DNA of 64,000 nucleotides from Marinovum sp. (GCA_022447495.1 JAKVBH010000017.1:1-64000), one strand, 5' to 3'; numbered from the stretch's first letter, positions 18,232-28,099 are shown. Translations and numbers: made by a program. Notes: generated by a model from the sequence alone, not told the origin.

Positions 18232-19404
18232 ATGGCCCCCTCGGATAAAGCTGGACCCGCTCAAGATCAGGTGATTCTGGTTCTGAATGCGGGTTCTTCC
18301 TCGATCAAATTTGCGGTGTTTGACCGCGACCTCAATGAAACGATCCGGGGTTTGACAGCCGAAATTGGCAGCGGTGGGTTCATCGATGTGGACGGTAACC
18401 GCAGAGCGCTGCCTTTGCCGGATCATAAATCGGCTCTGGCCGCGGTGTTGGAGGAGCTGACGCAACGCGGATATGCTGTTGAGCGCCTCTGGGCGGCGGC
18501 GCACCGGGTTGTGCACGGCGGTCGCAAGCTCTCGGAGCCCGTCCGTCTGACACCCGATAGCCTTGCTGAGATTGCGTCCTGCACTCCGCTCGCGCCTTTG
18601 CACAACCCGCATAATCTGGCAGCGATTGAAGCATTGGCGACGATCCGACCTGAGCTTCCGCAATTTGCGAGCTTCGACACCGCCTTTCACACAACCAACC
18701 CCGATGTGGCAACGCGGTATGCCATTCCGCGTATGATGGAGACGAAGGGCATTCGCCGCTATGGCTTCCATGGGCTCAGCTATGCGTCAATGGTCGCGCG
18801 GTTGCCTGAGGTCTCTGGTGCGGGCTTACCGTCGCGACTTTTGGGCTTTCATCTTGGCAATGGTGCGTCGCTGTGTGCGATCCATAATGGCAAGTCGGTG
18901 GCGACCACGATGGGCTATTCCCCGTTGGACGGCTTGACTATGGGGACGCGCTCTGGCGGGATTGACGCAAACGCGGTGCTGCGTCTTGTGGAGGATAACG
19001 GCCTGGAGCGTACCAAATCGATCTTGAATTATGAGAGTGGTTTGTTGGGCTTATCTGGCGGCAAATCCGACATGCGGCGGTTGATGCTGGATCCGTCCGC
19101 CGACAGCGCCTTCGCCATCGAGCATTTCTGCTATTGGTCTGTGCGCCATGCAGGCTCGTTGATCGCTGCAATGGGCGGTGTGGATGTGATCGCGTTTACT
19201 GGCGGCATTGGCGAGAATGCCTCGGCCGTCCGAGCCGACCTTTGTCGTGGGTTGGAGTGGGCCGGGATTGTGATGGATCCGGACGCCAACCACCACAATG
19301 CGGCGCGCCTGCATGCAGATACATCCAAGGTCGGCGTATGGGTTGTTCCCGCAGAAGAAGAGCGCATGATCGCCCAAGACGCGCTGCAGTTTATGGCAAT
19401 TTGA
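18232..19404 (+). CDS. ackA: Acetate kinase
   Basis: Catalyses ATP + acetate to acetyl-phosphate + ADP, or the reverse for ATP formation. The signature LVLNAGSSSIKF lies at residues 17-28, with GFHGLSY, LGFHLGNGASLCAI, TMGTRSGGIDAN and FTGGIGENAS further on. GTG at 18223 is in frame, but ATG at 18232 has AAAGG about nine bases before it and is preferred (390 residues). No phosphotransacetylase or phosphoketolase gene is adjacent, so its acetyl-phosphate partner must be elsewhere. A G/C-rich hairpin element separates it from the convergent next gene. Confidence 0.95.
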   Translation: MAPSDKAGPAQDQVILVLNAGSSSIKFAVFDRDLNETIRGLTAEIGSGGFIDVDGNRRALPLPDHKSALAAVLEELTQRGYAVERLWAAAHRVVHGGRKLSEPVRLTPDSLAEIASCTPLAPLHNPHNLAAIEALATIRPELPQFASFDTAFHTTNPDVATRYAIPRMMETKGIRRYGFHGLSYASMVARLPEVSGAGLPSRLLGFHLGNGASLCAIHNGKSVATTMGYSPLDGLTMGTRSGGIDANAVLRLVEDNGLERTKSILNYESGLLGLSGGKSDMRRLMLDPSADSAFAIEHFCYWSVRHAGSLIAAMGGVDVIAFTGGIGENASAVRADLCRGLEWAGIVMDPDANHHNAARLHADTSKVGVWVVPAEEERMIAQDALQFMAI

Positions 19405-19450
19405 TCTTGCTGAGTGGGCTGAGCCCATACTCTAAGTGCGCTGCGCGCGA

Positions 19451-19489
19451 CTGGGGGTGCTGCCCCCGTCCTTCGGACGCCCCCGGGGT
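19451..19489. repeat. G/C-rich intergenic hairpin element (Rhodobacterales-type) between convergent genes
   Basis: Two adjacent hairpins, GGGGG-TGCTG-CCCCC (19453-19467) and GTCC-TTC-GGAC (19468-19478), are followed by CCCCCGGGGTATT. Elements built from GGGGGxxxTGCCCCC followed by CCCCCGGGGTATT recur downstream of genes across Roseobacter-group genomes. Here it sits between ackA and the convergent dehydrogenase, where it may act as a bidirectional terminator. Repetition within this genome cannot be checked from one window. Confidence 0.55.
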
Positions 19490-19513
19490 ATTGGGAGAGC
19501 AAGAGGAAGGGTG

Positions 19514-21949
19514 TTAGCTTCGCATCAAGGTGCCTTCGGGATCGTATGGGCTAGGTGGGATCACTTTGGCTGCGGTGAGTGTCCCGCAGATGTCGATCTC
19601 CGTCGTGGTGCCGATTTCGGCAACACTCGGCTCCACGAAGGCGTAGGCGAGGTTCATGGCAACGCGGTGCCCGTAGTCGCCGGAGGTGACAGTGCCCACA
19701 ACCTTGCCGTCTTGCATGAGCGACGCGCCGGAATGCGCAGGAGAAGATGTGCTGTCGACCTCAAGGGTAACACGTATTTTACGCGGAGGATCTAATTGAC
19801 GAGCTTCCAGTGCGGATTTGCCAATGAAGTTGCCTTTGGCCATATGGACGAAACGATGGAGACCGGTTTCGAAAGGGTCAAACTCAGTGATTAGATCAGC
19901 TTTCCAATGCAGGAAGCCCTTCTCCATGCGCATCGATTCCACGGCACGTGCGCCGAAGAGTTTTAAATCTTGTGCTGCCCCTGCTGTGCGCAAGGCACGG
20001 TAGGCCGCGTAGAGCGAGGCGTTGGGCACATGGATTTCGTAGGCCAACTCGCCGGAAAAGCTTACGCGCATGACAGTGGCGGGTGCGATTCCGACATAGC
20101 ATTCGCGTACCGATAGCCAAGGGAACGCTTCGTTGGACCAATCACCACGGGCGCAGGCCGAGAGCAAGTCTCGCGCTTTGGGACCCGCGATGACCAATAT
20201 CGTTTGATCATTGGTCAGGCTTTTGAGTTGTACGTCCTCATCATGGCGCAAATGCGTTGTGAGCCAATCCAGGTCATGGAATTCGCTGGCCGCGGCAGAG
20301 CCATACCAAACCCGATCAGTGCCGCGGTCGGAAGCGGGAATATTTGCAAAGGTGGCTTCGCATTTGACCATGCCGTGGTGATTGAGCAGATAGGCCAATC
20401 CAACCCGCGCTTGGCGTCTTGGCACCACGCCGCACGCCATCCGGTCAAGGAACGCGTGTCGGTCCGCCCCCGTGATTTCGATGCGGTTGAACCCGTTGAC
20501 CTCAGCGAGGCCGACCGCTGTTTGGATTTGCTTTACTTCGCCGGCCACTACATCAAAGACTCCGTCAAAATCAAAAGTGTGGCTGAGGTGAAAATCGGGC
20601 GTCGGTTTGATGTAATCTACCCTCTCCCAGCCGTTCACCACCGCAAACTCTGCGCCTTGGGCTTCCATGACGGGGGTTAGAGGGGTGGCTTTGGCGGGCC
20701 GCCCGGCTGGGCGGTGTTCATGGGGGAAGTGAAAGCGGAACTCGTTTTGATAGTCTTCGATGGCTTTGAGCGCGGTGAGTTCTACGTTGGCGTGTCCGGT
20801 GAAGCGGCGTGGGTCGAGGCTCCAAGTATCATAGCATGCCTCGCCATGCACAATTTGTTGCGCGAGAAGCCAGCCGTGCCCGCCGCCTTCGCCGAGCCCA
20901 GCCCTCAGGCCAATGATGCAAAAAGCATTGCGTTTGCCCGGGATCTGGCCGACCAGCGGCGCGCCGTCGATGGTATAGGTAATCGGGCCGTTGACCACCG
21001 TGTGAATGCCCACCTCCATCAACGCAGGCATCCGCGCGAACGCCCCTTCGAGGACGTCCGTCACACGATCTAAGTCATTGGGACAGAGAGCGTTCACGAA
21101 GTTTGGATCGATCCCGTCCATGCCCCATGTTTTACAATCCTGTTCGTAGAAACCGACCAAAAGGCCGTTTTTCTCCTGACGGCAGTAGTAGTCACTGATT
21201 GGACAGCGCAGCAGTGGCATGCGATGGGCCGCGTCTTTGATGGCCGGGATTTCTTCGGTGAGGAAATACTGGTGTTCCATCGACATGACGGGGTGGTGCA
21301 CACCCATCATCGCGCCGACTTCGTTCACGCGATAGCCGCAGGCGTTGATGACAATATCACAATCGATATCGCCGCGTTTGGTGTGTACCGTCCAGGTGTC
21401 GTCTTTGTGTTGGGTTAGGGCTGTCACGGGTGTGTTGCGATAGACCTCGGCGCCAGCGTTGCGCGCTCTGCGCGCGAGTGCCTGACAAAGCTGAGCCGGG
21501 TCAATGTCGCCATCCATCGGGTCCCAAAGCCCGCCCAAAAGGGTGTCGGTTGAGATTAGTGGATGGCGCCGGGCGCATTCTTCGGCATCAATCACCTCAA
21601 AATCCACGCCCATGCCGCGCGCCATGGATGAGAAGTGACGATAGCCCTGCATCAGGGCTTCGGTGTTGGCCAAGCGGATGCCGCCGTCACCATGGTGATA
21701 GTTGATCGGATAGTCCGGGTCGTTAGCCAACTCTTTGTAAAGTGCAATGGAGTGGCTTTTGAGGCCAACCATGGTCTGGTTCATGCCAAAGTTCGTCACC
21801 TGTGCCGCCGAGTGCCAAGTGGTGCCAGAGGTTAGTTCGTTGCGCTCAACCAAAACAACGTCGGGCCACCCCTCTTGGGTCAAGTGATAAAGCGTGGAGC
21901 ACCCGGCGATGCCGCCACCGATGACAACAACCTTCGTGCGTGATTTCAT
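19514..21949 (-). CDS. Dimethylglycine/sarcosine dehydrogenase-like FAD-GcvT fusion
   Basis: Flavoenzyme expected to demethylate an N-methylated glycine, passing the one-carbon unit to tetrahydrofolate. The 811-residue protein has an N-terminal DAO domain with VVVIGGGIAGCSTLYHL (7-23) and WH at 45-46, the histidine position used for covalent FAD attachment in DMGDH. A FAO-type middle domain follows, then a GcvT aminomethyltransferase domain from about residue 440 (DFHLSHTFDFDGVFDVV) and its C-terminal barrel (PPRKIRVTLEV...GTVTSGDYGHRVAMNLAYAFV). Full length agrees with bacterial DMGDH-like proteins (about 800-860). It is a single gene, divergent from the next FAD oxidoreductase. Confidence 0.9.
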   Translation of the reverse strand: MKSRTKVVVIGGGIAGCSTLYHLTQEGWPDVVLVERNELTSGTTWHSAAQVTNFGMNQTMVGLKSHSIALYKELANDPDYPINYHHGDGGIRLANTEALMQGYRHFSSMARGMGVDFEVIDAEECARRHPLISTDTLLGGLWDPMDGDIDPAQLCQALARRARNAGAEVYRNTPVTALTQHKDDTWTVHTKRGDIDCDIVINACGYRVNEVGAMMGVHHPVMSMEHQYFLTEEIPAIKDAAHRMPLLRCPISDYYCRQEKNGLLVGFYEQDCKTWGMDGIDPNFVNALCPNDLDRVTDVLEGAFARMPALMEVGIHTVVNGPITYTIDGAPLVGQIPGKRNAFCIIGLRAGLGEGGGHGWLLAQQIVHGEACYDTWSLDPRRFTGHANVELTALKAIEDYQNEFRFHFPHEHRPAGRPAKATPLTPVMEAQGAEFAVVNGWERVDYIKPTPDFHLSHTFDFDGVFDVVAGEVKQIQTAVGLAEVNGFNRIEITGADRHAFLDRMACGVVPRRQARVGLAYLLNHHGMVKCEATFANIPASDRGTDRVWYGSAAASEFHDLDWLTTHLRHDEDVQLKSLTNDQTILVIAGPKARDLLSACARGDWSNEAFPWLSVRECYVGIAPATVMRVSFSGELAYEIHVPNASLYAAYRALRTAGAAQDLKLFGARAVESMRMEKGFLHWKADLITEFDPFETGLHRFVHMAKGNFIGKSALEARQLDPPRKIRVTLEVDSTSSPAHSGASLMQDGKVVGTVTSGDYGHRVAMNLAYAFVEPSVAEIGTTTEIDICGTLTAAKVIPPSPYDPEGTLMRS

Positions 21950-22553
21950 GATCCGAGCTCCTGGTTTTAGGCTAGGCGCAGTGTCATTTTTCGAGGCGCT
22001 CTGGAAATGTTCTCACATAAAACCGACGATCTCGCGCTATAAAGTCGACGCAGTTGCGGCAGTGAACTTCGGATTGCCCTCGAGGCAAGTATTGGGACGG
22101 TGCGCAAAAGCAGAGGATCTATGGCATCACAATGCCCCGCAGCTGTCGGCGGCAAAAAAGCTTGGCCAAATGCATCACAACGCCGGCTACTGACCCCTCG
22201 GTCCAGTCAAATCGGTGGGAGGTACCTGCTGCTGTACGAGGCAGTGGTTTGGTGAATTGTCCAAGTTGCTTTTGTTTTCTTCGGCCAATCCGTCAGAGGC
22301 GAGCTGCCCGACCGATTGCATCGCGATTTGGTGATTGCGGGCGTGCATGGCATGGGTATTTTTAGCGCTGTCAAAGAGTGCCATTCCCATGATCCAAGAA
22401 AGCAGATCGCCAAGCATAGACGTAAGAGAGTGACTAAGCTGGAGTGACCCAAAGGCGCCACCCTGGGTCCGCGCTGATTGTTCTAGGTGCGGAGCTGCTT
22501 CAAATTGGTCGGTGCCTTGTTGTAAAGTCGTTCGACGCAATGGAGGAGCCGCC
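21950..22553. other. 604-base divergent intergenic region, no gene recognised
   Basis: This spacer separates the minus-strand dehydrogenase from the plus-strand FAD oxidoreductase and must hold both promoters. A 76-codon minus frame (22187-22417) exists but has no ribosome site and no recognisable family. No tRNA, repeat or strong terminator was seen. Confidence 0.5.
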
Positions 22554-23912
22554 ATGCAAATCACCGAACCTGCGCGCCAGATTGATGTGATCCACAAAAC
22601 AGATGTGCTCGTGGTGGGCTCTGGTCCCGGTGGCTTGTCTGCCGCACTGGCCGCTTCGCGGGCAGGCGTTGAGGTTACGTTGGTGGAGCGCTTCGGCTGT
22701 TTTGGTGGCAATATCACCACCGTGGGTGTCGAAGGCTTTGCCTGGTATCGTCATGAAAAGACGGTGGAGGCGGGCGGCATCGGCTGGGAGTTTGAAGAGC
22801 GCGCCAAAGCCATGGGCGCCGCTGTGCCTGAGAGCCAATCGCTCAGCTATGAGCTTGACAGCGAGGGTTTCAAGATTGTGGCTGATCACCTAGTGCAAGA
22901 GGCCGGCATTCACCCCATGTTGCATCGCATGTTTGTTGCGCCGATCTTCGACGGCGACCGCATCACCGGGATTATTACTGAGTCCAAAGCAGGCCGCGAG
23001 GCGATCCTGGCCCGCGTGGTGATTGACGCCACGGGAGATGCCGACATCGCCACCCGTTCCGGTGCGCCGGTTGTGCATCCCCCGCGCGAAGAGCTCCAAG
23101 CCGCCAGCGTCATGTTCCATTTGGCCGGTGTCGACAAAACCCGCTTCATGGAGGATGTGCGCGCCAATCCTCATACTTATTCCGATTGGTCCACCGGCGA
23201 ATGGACGGTCGAGACCGATGGCAAAGAAGACGAGATGTTTTCGCCCTTCCTCAAAAGGCCATTTGAAACCGCGCGCAAAGTTGGAGTTATTCCGGCCGAT
23301 TTGACCACCATAGCCGGGACCTGGGGTGCGGTCCACGACAGTGGTGAGATGACCTATATGAACCTTGTCCATCTGGGCAATTGTGACGGCACTGATCCCG
23401 CCGACCTCACCCATTTTGAGATTGAGGGTCGCCGTCAGGCCATGCTCGCCATTGAGGCTTTGCGCCAGTTTGCGCCGGGCTGTGAGGGGGTGAGGCTCCG
23501 CAATTTTGGGATGACGCTCGGTGTGCGCGACACGCGTAAGATTGATGCCGCTTACAATATGACCGAGGACGATGTCCGTCATGAGGCCCGTTTTGAGGAT
23601 AGCATCGGCATCTATCCAGAGTTCATCGACGGCTACGGCATTTTGATCCTGCCCACCACGGGGCGCTACATGCACATCCCGTATCGCTCCATGCTACCCC
23701 AAGGCATCAGGGGATTGTTGGTGGCTGGCCGTGCGACCGGCGGAGATCGTGTGGCCCACGCCGCGACACGCAACATGGCCTGTTGTGCCGTCGCGGGCCA
23801 AGGTGCGGGGATCGCAGCGGCGCAGGCGATCAAATCCAATGCTGATCTCGATGCCGTGGATATGGGCGCGATCCAGACCGAACTCACCCGCCAGGGCGTT
23901 CGCTACCAGTAA
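22554..23912 (+). CDS. FAD-dependent oxidoreductase (FAD_oxidored family)
   Basis: A 452-residue flavoprotein of the PF12831-like group. The dinucleotide fold is TDVLVVGSGPGGLSAALAAS, with GSGPGG at 22-27, and the second FAD motif is LVAGRATGGDRVAHAATRN near the C-terminus. VIDATGDADIATRSGAP is the ATG motif typical of this group. Start at 22554 has GGAGGAG eight bases upstream; an in-frame start at 22512 lacks one. Members often reduce or oxidise small organic substrates; which one here is not evident. It is convergent with ggt, one base apart. Confidence 0.85.
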   Translation: MQITEPARQIDVIHKTDVLVVGSGPGGLSAALAASRAGVEVTLVERFGCFGGNITTVGVEGFAWYRHEKTVEAGGIGWEFEERAKAMGAAVPESQSLSYELDSEGFKIVADHLVQEAGIHPMLHRMFVAPIFDGDRITGIITESKAGREAILARVVIDATGDADIATRSGAPVVHPPREELQAASVMFHLAGVDKTRFMEDVRANPHTYSDWSTGEWTVETDGKEDEMFSPFLKRPFETARKVGVIPADLTTIAGTWGAVHDSGEMTYMNLVHLGNCDGTDPADLTHFEIEGRRQAMLAIEALRQFAPGCEGVRLRNFGMTLGVRDTRKIDAAYNMTEDDVRHEARFEDSIGIYPEFIDGYGILILPTTGRYMHIPYRSMLPQGIRGLLVAGRATGGDRVAHAATRNMACCAVAGQGAGIAAAQAIKSNADLDAVDMGAIQTELTRQGVRYQ

Positions 23913-23913
23913 A

Positions 23914-25797
23914 TTACTCGCCGAGCGCAATCCCCTCACGCCGCGGGTCAGCCCCGCCAGTGAGCGCCTCGCCAACGGAAATAGCATGCAGTCCTGAGTT
24001 CAAGCCTGTCGCTCGGGTCTCAAACCCCATCTTCTGCAGCGCAGTGTTCAGGTCTAGGGCCGTGGTCTCGTCTTCGATGTCATAGCGACCAAAGCGGTTG
24101 ACCAGATGGGGTAGGGATACCGCCTCCTGCACATTCATCCCCCAATCCACATGGGCAATGATCGACTTGGCAACATAGCCGATGATCCGACTGCCCCCAG
24201 GGGAGCCGATCACGAGCCTAGGCGTGCCATCCGCCATCACAATCGTGGGCGCCATCGACGAGCGCGGCCGTTTGCCGGGTGCAATTGCATTGGCGATGGG
24301 CAAGCCGTCGCGGTGGGTGCGGAAGGAGAAATCGGTCAACTCATTGTTGAGCAAAAAACCCCGCACCATGAGCCGGGAGCCAAAGCCGTTCTCAATCGTT
24401 GTCGTCATTGAGAGCGCATTGCCATAGGCATCGACGATGGAGATATGGGACGTCGACGGGAGTTCCAGCGAGGTATCATCGGCCCAGAGCATCGCGTGAT
24501 CCCATTCCGGCGTGCCGGGGGCGACCTCCTCCAAGGCGCTCTCGCCCGAGAGAAGCGCAGAACGACTGTCGAGATAGGCGGGTGCGGTGAGGCCCGTGAG
24601 CGGCATGGGCACATAATCCTGATCGGCCATGTAGCGGCCCCGGTCGGCAAAGGCCAAGCGCGAGGCATCGCCAATAAGGCGCCAAGCCTCGGGGTCTGCG
24701 GGTCCCATGGCGGCCAGGTCATAGCGGTCGAGGAGGCCTAGGATTTGTCCAACGGTCAACGCGCCAGACGATGGCGGACCCATGCCACAAACGTCTAATT
24801 CACGGTAAGGCACACAGACGGGCGCGCGCTCAATCACGCGATAGAGCTCTAGGTCCGTGGTGCTCAACACGCCGGGATTGCCCGCCGCCGTCTGGACTGT
24901 GTCAACGACGTCTTGGGCAATGGGACCAGTGTAGAATACGTCCGCGCCTCCAGCCGCCATCCGTTTCAGCGTGTCGGCGTAATCGGGATTGATGAGAGTC
25001 TCGCCCGCTTGCAATGCGATGCCGCCAGGTAAGAAATAGTCGGCCGTAGGGGCGAAGGTTTGTAGACGCTCAGCACCACGCTCAATGGAGGCCGCGAGGC
25101 GGGCAGACACAGTGAAACCCATTTCGGCGTGTGCGATGGCGGGATCAAAAAGCTCTGCCCAATCTTGATTGCCCCATCGATTATGGGCGTCTTGCAGCAA
25201 GCGCGGGGTGCCCGGTGTCCCAACCGAGCGGCCCCCAATGACAGCATCCCAAAAGCCCATGGTGGTGCCGTCGTCCTTTTGAAAGAGCGTAGGGGTGACG
25301 GCCAAAGGCGCCGTTTCGCGCCCATCAAGGGTGGTGAGCGTGCCACTGGCCGCATCATACCAGACAAGGAATGCGCCGCCGCCTAGTCCCGAGGACTGCG
25401 GTTCAACCAAACCCAAAACGGTTTGCACAGCCACCATCGCATCCGCCGCCGTACCGCCCGCGCGCAACACATCCGCACCGGCTTCGACAGCGAGGGGATG
25501 GGCTGCGGAAACCATCCATCGATCCGCTTCCACAACGTGGCCTGCTGTCTTGGATGCCAGAGCACTGAGGGCCGCATGGCTCAACGCTCCATAGGCCGAC
25601 AAGGTGGTAGAGTGTTCCGATGCCACTGCATCGGTGGTCTGTTGGGCCAAGGATGGTCCAGCCAGAGCCATGATGCCTGCTAAACAGCCACCAATTATGC
25701 GGTATGGCCACCGGCCGGATCGCGCGTCCCATCCAATTGCGATTTCGCCCGAAAGAGATTTTAAGCGTTTGGAATGGGTCAAAGTATAAACTCTCAT
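23914..25797 (-). CDS. ggt: Gamma-glutamyltransferase (glutathione hydrolase)
   Basis: Periplasmic N-terminal-nucleophile enzyme that cleaves glutathione and gamma-glutamyl compounds. The ATG at 25797 has GGAGG upstream and gives 627 residues; an in-frame ATG at 25830 is less likely. A long basic N-region and a hydrophobic stretch ending SLA suggest an exported protein. The autoprocessing threonine is in ELPSTSHISIVDAYGNA (Thr449 from the chosen start), and FLLNNELTDF and GKRPRSSMAPTIV follow as in all GGTs. Substrate segments SGLGGGAFLVWY and LDGRETAP are also present. It likely feeds Cys, Glu and Gly to the cell. Confidence 0.93.
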   Translation of the reverse strand: MRVYTLTHSKRLKSLSGEIAIGWDARSGRWPYRIIGGCLAGIMALAGPSLAQQTTDAVASEHSTTLSAYGALSHAALSALASKTAGHVVEADRWMVSAAHPLAVEAGADVLRAGGTAADAMVAVQTVLGLVEPQSSGLGGGAFLVWYDAASGTLTTLDGRETAPLAVTPTLFQKDDGTTMGFWDAVIGGRSVGTPGTPRLLQDAHNRWGNQDWAELFDPAIAHAEMGFTVSARLAASIERGAERLQTFAPTADYFLPGGIALQAGETLINPDYADTLKRMAAGGADVFYTGPIAQDVVDTVQTAAGNPGVLSTTDLELYRVIERAPVCVPYRELDVCGMGPPSSGALTVGQILGLLDRYDLAAMGPADPEAWRLIGDASRLAFADRGRYMADQDYVPMPLTGLTAPAYLDSRSALLSGESALEEVAPGTPEWDHAMLWADDTSLELPSTSHISIVDAYGNALSMTTTIENGFGSRLMVRGFLLNNELTDFSFRTHRDGLPIANAIAPGKRPRSSMAPTIVMADGTPRLVIGSPGGSRIIGYVAKSIIAHVDWGMNVQEAVSLPHLVNRFGRYDIEDETTALDLNTALQKMGFETRATGLNSGLHAISVGEALTGGADPRREGIALGE

Positions 25798-25997
25798 AGC
25801 GGCCTCCGTTTGCAAATTTTTACTCTGCATATTTCAATGCGAAAATCAAAAATCCGTTATTTCCCTTTTGCATCGGCACAATTCAATGGCTTTTGAAGTA
25901 AAGTGATGAAGCTCATTTCCCAAACTTTGTGTTGTATTCAATTCTGATTCACTTATTTCCCTCAAAGTTGTTTTCGAACGCAATTTGGGAGAGTAGG

Positions 25998-26930
25998 ATG
26001 GACGTTGCACAGTTAATGAGAGCCAAGAAGTCAAAGGGCGTTAGGGGGATCGACCCGGACTCACCACTGAAAGAAATTGCGCGGATTTTGATCAAATTCA
26101 GGCTCGGCGCACTTGTTGTGACGGACGCGACCAACACAATGGTGGGCATCGTGTCGGAACGGGACTTGGTTCCTGTGGTTGCCAGCGACAACCCATTGGC
26201 GGCGGAGGCCCCGGTTTCTTCGGTGATGACCCGCTCAGTTATTTCGTGCAGTCCAGACGATGAGGTTGCCTATATCCTGCGGCTAATGAATGAAAACGCG
26301 ATCCGGCATATGCCTGTTCTGGAGGATGGAAAATTGGTGGGCGTGCTGAGCATTCGCGAACTTACCAAGGCCTATGAGATGCTCCAGATCGAGGCCAACA
26401 CCGACCCGCTGACACGCGTCTCCAACCGTCGTCCATTTCTCAAAAACCTGGAAGTATCATTTGAAAAAGCGCAGCAATGGGGCGAACAGATGTCCATCGC
26501 AATGCTCGACATCGATCACTTCAAAAAGATCAATGACACCTACGGTCACAATGCGGGAGACATGGCGCTTCAGGCTGTGTCCCGGATGCTTGTAAGCGAG
26601 TTTCGCACCATCGACCTTATCGGACGACTGGGTGGCGAAGAGTTCGGATTGGTGTTCCCGGGTACCGATTTGGAAGGCGCATTTGCCGCTTGTGAGCGTC
26701 TCAGGTCGACAATTGAAACTAGTGATATCACCGCTGATGAACATGTGATCCGTTTGACTGCGAGTATTGGTTTGACTGGCGTCAACAAAGACTGCGCCGA
26801 TGGCGCGTCTCTGTTGAAACGTGCCGACGAGTTGCTCTATATCGCCAAAAACAGCGGCCGTAATCGTGTTGTTGCGGAAGGTGGCGTTGTCGTCGCCAGT
26901 TCCGGTGAAGTGAAGGCCGCTGCGATTTAA
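25998..26930 (+). CDS. CBS-domain diguanylate cyclase
   Basis: Makes cyclic di-GMP from two GTP. The start at 25998 has GGGAGAGTAGG directly before it and gives 310 residues. Two CBS repeats occupy residues about 8-135 (LGALVVTD...GIVSERDLVPVV, then HMPVLEDGKLVGVLSIREL), which usually sense adenine nucleotides. The GGDEF domain follows (TDPLTRVSNRRPF, DIDHFKKINDTYGH) with active-site GGEEF. RTID lies five residues before it and forms a product-inhibition I-site. No EAL domain or transmembrane helix is present, so this is a soluble enzyme. Confidence 0.94.
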   Translation: MDVAQLMRAKKSKGVRGIDPDSPLKEIARILIKFRLGALVVTDATNTMVGIVSERDLVPVVASDNPLAAEAPVSSVMTRSVISCSPDDEVAYILRLMNENAIRHMPVLEDGKLVGVLSIRELTKAYEMLQIEANTDPLTRVSNRRPFLKNLEVSFEKAQQWGEQMSIAMLDIDHFKKINDTYGHNAGDMALQAVSRMLVSEFRTIDLIGRLGGEEFGLVFPGTDLEGAFAACERLRSTIETSDITADEHVIRLTASIGLTGVNKDCADGASLLKRADELLYIAKNSGRNRVVAEGGVVVASSGEVKAAAI

Positions 26931-26973
26931 ACTCTGTCGCGAGTGAGCCTCGACGTCAGGGGCCTATCGGATC

Positions 26974-27373
26974 TCATTTGGGTTCTTTGAGATCACGTTT
27001 TGCGGCGAGGGCTTTGACACAAGCCAAACCGATGCCCATACTATACGCCTTAGTAGTGACATACGGTTCGAGGACATTTGTTCGCAAGTGTCCGGGTGTC
27101 CTGCGGCCTTTGTTATCGACCGAAATGGCTAGAACATCGCCCACACCTGCCACGATGGGGGAATTTGACGGCATTGCCCGCCCCGCCAGTGAGCCGATCT
27201 GAGACATGTTGACTTGCTATGCTCGCAGCGTGTCATGTCGCGTGACGTCCGAGGGACCCTATGTTCTTTCCTGATGAGTTCCTGGCTCTGACCTTGGCAA
27301 AGTCATGACGGTCGCCTCCAGCTTTATTAAGGCCGTTACCCTCAACACCGTCGATCCGTTGCCTGGCTCTGAT
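26974..27373 (-). pseudogene. Decayed fragment of an NtrY-like histidine kinase (ATPase domain)
   Basis: On the minus strand, 26974-27207 encodes DVLAISVDNKGRRTPGHLR followed by LEPYVTTKAYSMGIGLACVK. This matches the order and spacing of the NtrY ATPase domain: the N2 box (I-x-V-x-DNG), the LEPYVTTKA-x-GTGLGLA-x-VK G2 box, with both glycine boxes damaged. In another frame upstream, 27302-27373 gives GLNKAGGDRHD, like the N1 box (LLKNAGEAI). The two pieces are in order but out of frame and no catalytic domain is whole. This is a remnant rather than a gene; the call rests on reading by eye. Confidence 0.4.
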
Positions 27374-27577
27374 GGGGCCGGGTCCAAATCGCCCCGGTGA
27401 CAAAGCGGTCCTAAAATCAACAACAGTTAGGATATGCGCCGGCACGGCTCCCTGTGTGCGTGGGTTCAATCCTGCACTTTGGCCATGACTTAGAATATGA
27501 CTTGCAGCTATACTTACGACATATGGGCGTCGGGACCCCAATGGCCCTCTCTGCCCGCCATTTAGGAGAACATTCTA

Positions 27578-28099
27578 ATGAAACATTGGTTTCTTTGGTT
27601 TATCTTGGGAATTCTGTCCTGTGCGGCCGGCTTTCTTGCTTTGATAAATCCGTTTGCGGCCACGTTGACGGCCGAACTTCTCACCGCGTATTCGTTCATT
27701 GCCGTGGGGGTTTTGATGTTCTTGTTCGCATTCCAATCTCAGGGTTGGGGCGCGCGTATATGGTTGATACTGATTGGGGTTTTATTCGCTACTGCTGGCA
27801 TCAACCTGGTCGCCAAACCACTTGAAGGCATCCTGACATTGACTGCAATCACCGCCGCGATGATGATTGCGATTGGGCTTTTCAGGTTGGTGATAGCTTT
27901 CTCGCCCATTGCATCCGGGGTCCGATGGATTGTTAGTCTTGCCGGTGTGATCTCGCTGGCCCTCGGCATCATGATCTTCGCAAACTTCCCGGAATCAAGC
28001 GTGTATATTCTGGGCGTTTTCCTCGCCATTGAGCTTTTGTCCAATGGCGTGTCCCTAATTTTCCTCGCGCTTGATCAGCGCAAGGGGACGACCGCGTAG
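27578..28099 (+). CDS. HdeD family membrane protein
   Basis: A 173-residue integral membrane protein with about six hydrophobic helices (near 5-25, 35-53, 60-79, 88-108, 118-135, 145-165) and very short loops. It fits the HdeD/DUF308 family in length, in three repeated helix pairs, and in openings such as WFLWFILGILSCAAGFLALINP. HdeD takes part in acid resistance at high cell density in E. coli; here the role can only be guessed as envelope stress. An AGGAGAA ribosome site lies upstream. No partner genes hdeA or hdeB are present. Confidence 0.85.
   Translation: MKHWFLWFILGILSCAAGFLALINPFAATLTAELLTAYSFIAVGVLMFLFAFQSQGWGARIWLILIGVLFATAGINLVAKPLEGILTLTAITAAMMIAIGLFRLVIAFSPIASGVRWIVSLAGVISLALGIMIFANFPESSVYILGVFLAIELLSNGVSLIFLALDQRKGTTA

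Noticed and set aside
22187..22417. 76-codon minus frame beginning MLGDLLSWIMGMALF
   Set aside because: It reads like protein in part but has no ribosome site, no recognised family and lies in a promoter region.
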